DNA of 64,000 nucleotides from contig CAXIPT010000001.1 in NCBI GenBank assembly GCA_964030475.1, positions 11,403,593-11,467,592 on the forward strand. The letters run 5' to 3'. A model generated the notes under the pieces. It was not told where the DNA came from and ran no database searches. It saw only the letters and a program-made list of their open reading frames with translations. This document shows positions 55,980-64,000 of the stretch, piece after piece. The stretch comes from Tethya wilhelma. Its lineage: Eukaryota > Porifera > Demospongiae > Tethyida > Tethyidae. Within the stretch, counting starts at the first letter, position 1. Each line of letters opens with the position of its first letter. The position numbers and the translations under genes were made by a program.

Positions 55980-57040
55980 TCACAGTTTCTGCACAGAGAA
56001 GACAACATCCCGGTTGTTTACATGAAAAATGCAACGGGGAGCCATTAGCAACTGTAAACCCAAACTGTTAGCGGTGATGCCTTCCACAATCCTTGAAAGA
56101 TTTGGTTCAAATAGAGATACGTACTCATGAGTACCACTTGACACAACTACTTTGGTCAACTTTGTTACCTCACATAATTTCATCTTCATTATAGCATGAC
56201 ACTTTGTACATGTTGCCACAATTCCATCGTCACTGGTTACTTTACTCTTACAAAACTTGCAGGAAGAGTATTTTGTTGCAGATATTACTGCAGAGATTTC
56301 ACCTTCAATGCACCTCTCAGGATTCACATCTCCACACTCAGACAAATCAATTTCACAAACATTTCCCAAATCATCAATTGAACTCTTTCCACTCTGCTTC
56401 GAAAAAGAAAGATATTTACCCGTGTCAAACTTGCGTACACATACAGCACTCAACTTATAGCTCCTTCCTTCCTCTAAACCATCAACATCACTTTCGCATA
56501 ACACCAGCCGACAACAAGCTGTATCATCACCCACAATTACTTCCTGCTTGGATAATTCCGATCCATCAGACTTCTTCACTTTCTTCGCCTCTTCAACGCC
56601 AACCACTTTAATCATAACATCAACATATTGGTTTACAGCAACATCAACAAGAGATTCCAACTTAATTTCTTTACATTCAGATATTGCGGCAAAATTTACA
56701 CATTCATACTTTCGAGGTGAATTTTCAACTTTCGATTGACTATTCAAATGTATCTCAAAGTCACCACTAAGCTTACTTCTTTTGACTTCACTCTTGTTAA
56801 GTACAACAGTGCTCTCACCGTCCTTCGCTTTCTCGAAAGCTGAAAGTAAACGGAATTCGAAAGATACAAATCTAGCACTATTTTTTCCATCTGAAATTTT
56901 CCCGTCGAAATAGCTCCCGTTTGGGTTCTTTCTACTTTTTTTTATTGGAGATAAACTCACAGGAACACCATGAACAGTTACACCTTTCCTTCCTCGATTT
57001 CAGAAACATCATATTCACGTTTTTCTCCAACCTTTGCCAT
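55980..57040 (-). pseudogene. RPA-like gene, copy 2
   Basis: ATG at 57038-57040 as in copy 1. A one-base deletion near 56986-56987 (CACCTTTCC versus CACCTTTTCC) shifts the first 18 or so codons out of frame. The rest (56960-55980) is open for 326 codons and reads through the site that is TAA in copy 1. The OB-fold blocks and zinc ribbon (CKFCKSK ... CTKC) are present. Together the copies indicate the family protein was about 350 residues. Confidence 0.75.
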
Positions 57041-57199
57041 CTTCAAACGTTCAGACCACGAGGCAAAAAAAGTCCTCGTGCTCAGTTCAAGCATGCGCAA
57101 TGGAAAATTAAATCACATGACAAACCTCATCCGGTTCCACCCAGAGCTAGCACAGAGACTTCACTCAGGCTCGCCCCATAGATGCTTGCATCTGTCTAG

Positions 57200-58800
57200 T
57201 AGAGTTTGTTTTGATTATTAATTTAATATGCATGGAAATGGCTATAATTCTGGCTAAGGGTATTCTCTCTTTCTTGAAATAATCCGTCAAAACCCTGGTA
57301 TAATTTAGGGTTGTTGTTGGTATATACCTGACATCCTTATACCCAGGCTCTAACTTTTCACTCACGGAAAAGAAGGGAAGAGCCTGAACTAGTCTAGCTN
57401 GTGTAACTACTCAGAACACACATGCACATGGTGACATGTGCACATGACACGCCCATTTACACTCATCTGCACGTACACACACACACACACACACACACAT
57501 GATCATAAAGATGTAACAATATTGATCTGAATCAGTGAGTAGACCATTCTTATTGACCCACTGATAAAATAAAGGCACCGGTGGTGCACAAGCCTCGGCG
57601 GCACACTCTGTCACTTGAAACTTGTGATGAGGCAGCATAAATCACAGACAGAGATGAGCAATGCTATGATTATATCAGCTGTTGTCAGATGCTATTAAGT
57701 AAACCTATGGGCTATCTGAATCATGTAATATCAGTACAGTACTACTTGGTGACCAATGATGCAGCTTAGCTGAAGCATATGTGACACTGAGTGGAAGTTC
57801 ACTGGTAAACACACTGACACAACTAACTTGTAAGCTCAGAATTTTAGCTTGCAATCAATTGAGTTACTTACCTGTGCAAGCAGCTGAGCCAAGCACATCA
57901 CATCCAGAGGCTGAGAGCCAGAGTTCTGTCATCTGAAGCACATCCAGTCCAACTGTATTTCTAGATAACGCACACTATACGTAGGGCGTGATTTATGGGT
58001 GCGGTTTCGAAGGTAAGTGTTCAGAGAAGCACAAAAGCCTTGTATCTCAGAAACTATAGTGTCTTGCAAGATTCTACACAACCATTTTCAAGATAATTTC
58101 GATTCATGAACGTAAGTACCTTTGGTTTGAACCACAGAGCGGCCATTCTTCACATTATCTAGTAACAGACAGACGCACACACACACACACACACAAAACG
58201 ACTACCGTAATCCTCTGCACGTGATACTCAAGCGCCGAGGCTTAACAAATACACTGAACAATCAACTCACTGGAGAAGGTGGCAAAAGTTTGCCATCTGA
58301 GTGTGCACTAAAAACTGGTCTAATAAGACTTTACTGGCCATGAATGGTATCTCCACCCTTTCTAAAAGACGACTATATCTCAGACTCTCATTTTTAATTT
58401 CAACATCTTGAAGGGTAACTATAAGATGCCTGACCATGCACCAATTGAGTATAAACAGTAAAGTCATCAGTCACGCTGAGCAGCTCACACTCAGCCCAAT
58501 TAGTAGTTCCACTTGCAAGAACAAATGCATGCATTTAAATTTTCATTCTTCAGTGATTCAGCTCAACTATAGAATACACCGCCTCACGAATTATTGTCCT
58601 GTAACAAAGTTGAACTGCAACTAACAGTGTACTTTAGATCAATGACTTAATTAATTCTTCTATTTCAGTATTTCATGTATTGTAGATGTATTTTTATATT
58701 ATAGCTAATATAATAGCGTTCACAGTTGTATTAGCAATGAGTATGCTATTTTGTACTCCCTCGTTACTCGGCTAAATTATAAAAAAATTTTAACAATAGA
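57200..58800. other. No gene seen; CA microsatellites and one single N
   Basis: Intergenic sequence with CA runs at about 57474-57500 and 58175-58195 and an N at 57400. Open frames here are short, overlapping and motif-free. Confidence 0.5.
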
Positions 58801-58829
58801 ATATATACAAGTACAAAAAACATTAGAAA

Positions 58830-58935
58830 TGTAATGTAAACACAAGTACAAAAAACATTGGAAATGTAATGAGACACAGGAATGGCTAAATCCTGTGTCT
58901 CATTACATTTCCAATGTTTTTTGTACTTGTTTGTT
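58830..58935. mobile_element. Short foldback element
   Basis: Near-perfect hairpin: ACATTGGAAATGTAATGAGA, then CACAGGAATGGCTAAAT, followed by the inverted copy. It shares its words with the foldback at 19611-19883. A direct extra copy of the ACATTGG block precedes it at about 58808. Confidence 0.7.
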
Positions 58936-59214
58936 CTCATTTTTCCATAATTCTACAAATCACAATTGAGTTGGTGTGTGTAGCTAGCTACTAAGCTAGT
59001 AGTCTGGCAAGCCAGCTAGACTGTGGCCGGGCTGCTCAGTAAGTTGTGTACTGAGCCTGCTTGATACTGAAGTGTAACACACATCTCAATCATTTGCATG
59101 ATTTGGAGGCAGGAGCTGTATCATAAGATTTACTTGCCTTTATGATAATCAAAGTCCTGATTCATTTCTTAAGAAGAGCAAGAGCATCCAGGTATCACAA
59201 AATAGCTTGCATTT

Positions 59215-59700
59215 GAATTCGAAATAACGCACACTTTTGTGTGTGGAAAGGGTCGTCAATTCGAATTTTCTAGAAGCTAATGAATTATGCATGAGTGTAG
59301 AAATTAATGGCGGCCATATGGAGGAGGCACTTTTCACCTTGTATCTAGCTACTCAATGAGAGGTGCTAAAAACCGATGGCAAAAGTGACTGTCCCGGAAG
59401 AAACCAAGTTCATTCGTCCAAGAATCAGCTTCTAGTCTCTGAGAAAACTCGAGCCAAGATAAAAGAAGAAGAAGAAGAAGAAGAAGATGGAGAAAATTGG
59501 AGGTTTGGCATATTTGTGTTTGTTACTTTAGCGATGTTTTTAGGGCATGTTTTTGGGCTCATTAGAAAGAGAAAGAGGTAAATAGTAGCTTAAGAAGCCT
59601 TTTAGTGCTAAGCGCTCAGTTTTTGCAGAGTTATTCGCGTGAATATTTGTATTGCGCTAATGGGCCATCCGTGCCATTCCTGTGTACCCAGTACTACTGT
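59215..59700 (+). repeat. Dispersed repeat family copy
   Basis: Plus-orientation relative of 18850-19350 and 60095-60640. Contains GGCGGCCATATGGAGG, AAACCGATGG, a short GAA run and the AGTACTACTGTACTGGGAAT hairpin region near its end. Confidence 0.6.
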
Positions 59701-59704
59701 ACTG

Positions 59705-59945
59705 GGAATAGCAAATCGTAAAAAAGTGAGCAAACAAGATAGGAATGCTGGTCAGATTGAGCAAGGAGTTCATTTCACTGTGTCACCTATGTTCATATCT
59801 CTACCGAGCTCAATGACATTGTAGACACAGGAATGAACTCGCTCAATCTGACCAGCATTCCTATCTTGTTTGCTCACAACTTTTTTACGATTTGGCCATT
59901 CCTATGTTTACATTACATTTCCAATGTTTTTTGTATTTGTTTGTT
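59705..59945. mobile_element. Foldback MITE
   Basis: Left half AAATCGTAAAAAAGTGAGC, AACAAGATAGGAATGCTGGT, CAGATTGAGC; right half is the reverse complement, ending in ACATTTCCAATGTTTTTTGT, the same terminal word as at 19611. The loop is about 70 bases. Confidence 0.7.
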
Positions 59946-60094
59946 ATATTTTTTTGAAATAATTGTTTATAATATCAGTATAATACAGTTTTTAGCCTGA
60001 GCAGAGAACTTGATCCCGGCTACAGTACAGTCATGCCTTTTATACAGCTGATAAATTATTCATAAGCTAGCTAGCTTAACGACCCTTTCCATAT

Positions 60095-60640
60095 TCAAGT
60101 GTGCGTTATTTGGAATTTATTGCAAGATGCCCGTCACATGCAGTACTCCAAGCTCTGTCCTATTTTCTCGTTCTCTGTGTTCAGTTCTTCAGTAGGGAAG
60201 TTATCTATAGCTAACAAGACACATATGGTTTACAAAATAATGGCTGCCATACAGAGAAAGCGCTTTTCGTCTTGTATTGAGCCACTCAACGAGTGACACA
60301 GAAAACCGATGCCAAAAGCGAATGAAGACCAACATACCAAGTTTATTCGTTCAAGAATTAGCTTCTATAAGTTTACAGTCTTCGAGAAAAGCTGTGACAT
60401 AACAGAAGAAGAAGAAGAAGATGGAGAAAACTGGAGGTTTGGCATATTTTAGCGATGGTTTTAGGCCATGTTTTTGGGCTTGTTAGAAAGAGGATGAACT
60501 AAATAGTAGCTTTAGAAGCCTTTTAGTGCCAAGCACCCGGTTTTTGCAGAGTTATTCGCGTGAATATTTGTATTGCGCTAATGGGACATCCGTGCCATTC
60601 CTATGTACCCAGTACTACCGTACTGGGAATATCTAATAAT
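60095..60640 (+). repeat. Dispersed repeat family copy
   Basis: Second tandem-like neighbour of the 59215 copy, sharing AAAACCGATGCCAAAAGCGA, the GAA run, CCTTTTAGTGCCAAGC and AGTACTACCGTACTGGGAAT. Confidence 0.6.
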
Positions 60641-60772
60641 TGTACTATGCTTTTTCATGGTGTATGGGATTTGTAACCAGAGGGCTGTATAATGGTATTC
60701 ACGAGGGCGAAGCCCGAGGGAATTCCAATATACAGTACAAACCCATACACCCTGAAAAAGTATAGTACAGCT
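60641..60772. mobile_element. Foldback MITE
   Basis: Left TGTACTATGCTTTTTCATGG, TGTATGGGATTTGTA; right is the reverse complement (CATACACCCTGAAAAAGTAT, AGTACA). The central CGAGGGCGAAGCCCGAGG forms an inner hairpin. Confidence 0.7.
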
Positions 60773-60928
60773 GTCTTGTACCACGGTAGTAATTAGTGGT
60801 CTTATACAAACAAGACTAGACAGATTACTAGAGAGAATCTTCTAGAACATTCCTAAAACCGTATATTACATCATAGGTAGCCAATAGAAATACAGTTCTG
60901 GCCTTGGCCTTTTGAAAGTTAGACAGTC

Positions 60929-62244
60929 ATGAAGTGTGTTCGAAGAGATCTTGTAAATGAGCTGGCTATTTCGCCAAGTTTGTTAAGTTCTATCAAGTTT
61001 CCCCGTTCTCCTAAAACCAAGCGAAGAATTAAAGAAAATTTTAGTCTTGGAATGGAAGAATTTGGCTACCCGTGGTCTGACAGTGACCAAGAAGACTTCT
61101 TGCCTCCAAACAAGAAGAAAGCCGCCAGATCTAACAAAAAAGTCACGGGCCGTTTTGCAAAGCCAACTGCAAGTGATGATCTGGAAAAGCTGTCTAAAGG
61201 AGTTGTACCAAAAAATACCCAAAAGAATGACAAATGGGCGCTGAACGCTCTATCTGAATGGATTGACGCAAGAAATGTGGCATGTCCAGGGGAAGAGACC
61301 TTCTTTTAACTAACAATTCACAACTACTGGACAAGTGGCTTTCTTTGTTTGTTGTCGAGGTACGGAATAAAGATGGACATGAATATCCACCCTCCTCAAT
61401 CCATATGCTACTTTGTGGATTGCAAAGAGTGATGCGTCGTGAAAGCAAGACTCCCTTGATATATTTGCGAAAGGAGACGTTCGCTTTAGAAATTTTCGTG
61501 GAACTATGGAGACCATTTATCAAGGGCTACACAAGAAAGGTATTGGGTGCAAAAAGAAGCATGTTTCTTTGATATCAGAAGAAGAGGAGGATTATCTTTG
61601 GTCCACCGGAGTCCTTGGAGACCAGTCTCCCACTGCTCTTATCAGAGCAGTGAATGGAGTTATTTTTTTCTACGAGGAGGAAAAGAACATAGAGAATAAA
61701 ACGATCCCAGTTTACAAGAGAAAAAGATTGTTGGGTATACACAGAGAATGAGTCTAAATGCTTTTGAGGTGGTGTTGCAGATCTAACACGTGAAAACAAA
61801 GTTGTTCGTCAATATCCAATTTCCAATGCTCAACGGTGTCATATTCGATTGCTTGATCTATATACATTGAAATTACCTCAAGATAAAAAGAATAACCTTT
61901 ATGTCTCACCTTTGTAGCACATACCATTAGATGACACTAAGCCATGGTTTACATCAACTCCAGTTGGCTGGAATAAACTTGATTCAAAGTTGTCAACAAT
62001 CTTTAATGAAGCGGGAATCACAGGCAAGATGAACCATAGTTTAAGGGTTACTAGTGCTACAAGAATGTACAATGAAGGCATTCCAGAAAAAAACATTCAA
62101 AGCAGGACAGGTCATAAAAGCATTGAAGCATTACGAGTTTATGAAAGACCAAGCAAGGTACAACAACAGAAAGCTTGTGAGGCTCTTTCTTGCTATTCAA
62201 ATTCAGAAAGTAGCGGTGTGCTCACAAACGTTCTAATACCATAA
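60929..62244 (+). pseudogene. Crypton-type tyrosine recombinase, decayed
   Basis: The N-terminus from ATG 60929 is basic and Ser-rich; a core-binding-like helix follows (NDKWALNALSEWIDARN near 61235). Frames shift near 61300, 61500, 61570 and 61750. C-terminal pieces: WFTSTPVGWNKLDSKLSTIF near 61950, then MNHSLRVTSATRMYNEGIPE and RTGHKSIEALRVYE (62030-62145). They show the Arg, His-x-x and Tyr expected of the tyrosine recombinase active site as in Crypton/DUF3504 proteins. Stop TAA at 62242-62244. Crypton recombinases integrate circular DNA and leave no TIRs, so ends cannot be set by eye. Confidence 0.7.
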
Positions 62245-63510
62245 ATTCCGTTTCGATTCAGTCAACAATGCCTCTGTGGAATTTGTCGTCTCTACACTTC
62301 TCATTTCACAATTGCACAGTGAATATGTACAATGGTACAGTTGTGCAATCTGCTCCACCTTATGATTTATCAAGAAAAGAACTAGATGACTTTGAAAACT
62401 TCAATTAACTAAGCTTTGCTTGTTCTGACTATTTGCCTTTTGTTGAGTATTTATTCTAATTGTTTATTACAAAACTTTGTTGTCAATACATGATTTTCCT
62501 AGCTAGTGTGTATTGGCTCATACACCCTAGGGTGTGTATGACTTCAAAGGCTTGGATAGGGTATATGAGTATTGTACCAGCTGCTTTTCCTTTGATGTGT
62601 AGCTTAACCATGGTACAAGTTATTATGGACTAAAATAATTGTAGCCTTGTTCCCAGGTTCTCTCCTTGTGAATATTACATGCTGAGGGAGAATGCCTAGG
62701 AACAAGGCTATTTTCAACGTCATATTCACAGGGAGAGAACCTAGAACAAGGGTATATAGGACAGGACAGATTATGCACGTGTTCACTGTATAATATAGGC
62801 TTGACTGCCATGATTGCTAACCAATATGGTAAGGCAAACAAAATCTGTTTTTTGAGCATCCACTTGTATGACTAGGTATACGACATTTACTGAACACCCT
62901 CAATGCACGAATGATTCAGGACAATCATCTCGTTGATGCACGATACAATCATGCTCGTTGATCGTTGCTAGCCACTTTTAAAGTCATGATAAAAATGCTG
63001 GAGGGCTACTCACTGTCAGATACCAGAACTCACCAGGAAGACCATTTGCAACTTGAAATGGTTGCAAAATACGCTAAGTTTTCAAGGGTCAAAGATCACG
63101 GGTTTCGGGTATATAACTGCATTCACTAAAAATAAATTATGGCGACCTTAGACGCAAAATGCATGAGCAGTCTAATTGCCTAGTCCCAAACTCAATTATC
63201 TGTGTTCTAGCATTCTACCTGTATACGTCAGGTGGGATCCCACTTGCCGTTAGTGTAAGGTCAAAGGAGAGAGCCTGGGTACGAGGCTGATAGTTTTGTG
63301 TGCTCACATTAATTTTGTTAACCTGACATGTTATCTATTATAAATGGCTTTACATTTAACTATACTTGACTAGGTACATCTTACAATAGGAGCATAGGAG
63401 ATCAATGTGATTGCCTTGCTCGTGTGTACAAATTTACAATAGCCTCGGACCCAGGAATGCAATCTCAAAATTTTAATCTACTAGCATAACTAATACTTGA
63501 ACAATCTTTA
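62245..63510. other. No gene seen; foldback at 62642-62755
   Basis: AT-rich sequence with a MITE-like hairpin: CCTTGTTCCCAGGTTCTCTC at 62645 pairs with GAGAGAACCTAGAACAAGG near 62735. A short TACACCCTAGGGTGTGTA palindrome lies near 62521. Confidence 0.55.
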
Positions 63511-64000
63511 TTGGGCGAGCCGAAGCGAGCCCACCCCAGTGTGTTGAACGGCAATTTTGTTTGTTTGTTTGTCGTCGTTCGTTCTTCTAATTATTCGCAT
63601 GCGCATTACCTATATATACGGTATATGCCATGTGCCACGCCATGAATTAATTTTATGCCACATTCATTGAATGTATGATATGTACGTTTATGTTCGAAGT
63701 GTTTTATAAAATGGATAGTCCTCATGAAAGAAGGCTCCAACGTCGAAGAGAACTCTACAGGGAGTATATGGAGCGAGAAACGCTTGAGGAAAGAGAAGCC
63801 AGGCGAGCGAGATGATGAGAGAGATATCAGTGGTCAGTTTTGCTTGATATTTGAATAATTTCATGACTTGAGTAGATAGTCAAGTTGTACGTAAATTCTC
63901 CTAATTGGATATAACATTACTACACAGGGAGGGAAAGAAGATCAGGAGAGACAGCCTCTCAGAGAGAACATTGGCTTGAGCGAGATAGGTCTCAGGCTGA
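63511..64000 (+). mobile_element. 5' end of another Helitron, running off the window
   Basis: Begins TTGGGCGAGCCGAAGCGAGC after host A at 63510, like the 5' ends at 26335 and (minus) 18435. An ATG at 63711 opens an Arg/Glu-rich frame (RRLQRRRELYREYMERETLE) matching the N-terminus of the Helitron protein at 26534. It stops at TGA near 63813. After a probable intron (about 63835-63928, ending CAG) a similar charged sequence resumes. Confidence 0.7.

Larger units (their letters stand above)
54714..57199 (+). mobile_element. 3' part of a second Helitron copy
   Basis: Closely matches 32108-33932: coiled-coil gene N-terminus, intergenic region, RPA-like gene and the Helitron 3' end (GGCTCGCCCC, hairpin, CTAG at 57196-57199 before host T). 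It carries an 848-bp TIR element absent from copy 1 and lacks the small insertion found in copy 1 at 33683-33874. The left edge is an N junction. Confidence 0.85.

Noticed and set aside
59363..59581. Possible small membrane protein with Glu run
   Set aside because: It lies in a dispersed repeat whose other copies (60.3 kb, 19.0 kb) do not keep the frame.
1..64000. tRNA, rRNA or snRNA genes
   Set aside because: I looked for obvious tRNA arms and conserved rRNA words while reading and saw none; a covariance-model search would be needed to exclude them.

Overview
The window looks like a repeat-packed stretch of an AT-rich animal genome. A marine sponge such as Amphimedon is my best guess, from the mix of element families, short GT-AG introns and overall texture, but I could not confirm it by search. 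I see no bacterial operons and no confident single-copy host gene. Nearly every coding segment belongs to, or derives from, a transposable element, and most are broken by stops or frameshifts.

Layout. 0.9-3.1 kb: decayed hAT (ZNF862-like) transposase. 3.2-6.4 kb: Harbinger (HARBI1-like) remnant whose one visible end lies inside a decayed, PHD-like-finger-bearing Mutator-like (MULE) gene. 6.4-11.0 kb: Copia retroelement (Copia A, minus strand) split by a 2,521-bp terminal-inverted-repeat element carrying GC-rich, GCGATCGC-studded arms. 11.0-16.35 kb: large inverted duplication around an N gap; each arm carries a multi-exon MULE gene with SWIM, CXXC and OTU-protease modules. 16.9-19.1 kb and 44.2-46.4 kb: a 2,266-bp segment present twice, each copy bounded on one side by a single N and each holding a small non-autonomous Helitron. 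19.6-23.7 kb: foldback MITEs, Gypsy fragments and compound microsatellites.

23.8-43.9 kb is a nested stack. A BEL/Pao element (minus strand) contains a 7.6-kb Helitron (26335-33932) and a 6.8-kb Gypsy element (35809-42595). Notionally removing either insert joins the BEL reading frame, which supports the boundaries. The Helitron carries Rep/PIF1-helicase remnants on plus and, on minus, an RPA-like single-strand-DNA-binding gene and a coiled-coil gene.

46.4-51.4 kb: the gag end of a second Gypsy copy lies inside a second Copia (Copia B), whose gag also carries a 666-bp TIR element. 51.6-53.8 kb: six-exon FAR1/MULE/SWIM (ZSWIM-like) gene with point defects. 54.4-57.2 kb: second copy of the Helitron 3' part, carrying an 848-bp TIR element absent from the first copy. 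57.2-60.9 kb: foldback elements and repeats. 60.9-62.2 kb: Crypton-like tyrosine recombinase. 63.5 kb to the end: 5' end of another Helitron.

The most notable item is the MULE gene family that joins a SWIM finger, a CpG-binding-type CXXC finger and an OTU cysteine protease. Its two arms also differ by a precise 67-bp GT-AG segment. Six isolated single Ns (16867, 20824, 23242, 46423, 54713, 57400), several at repeat boundaries, warn that parts of the order may be assembly joins.
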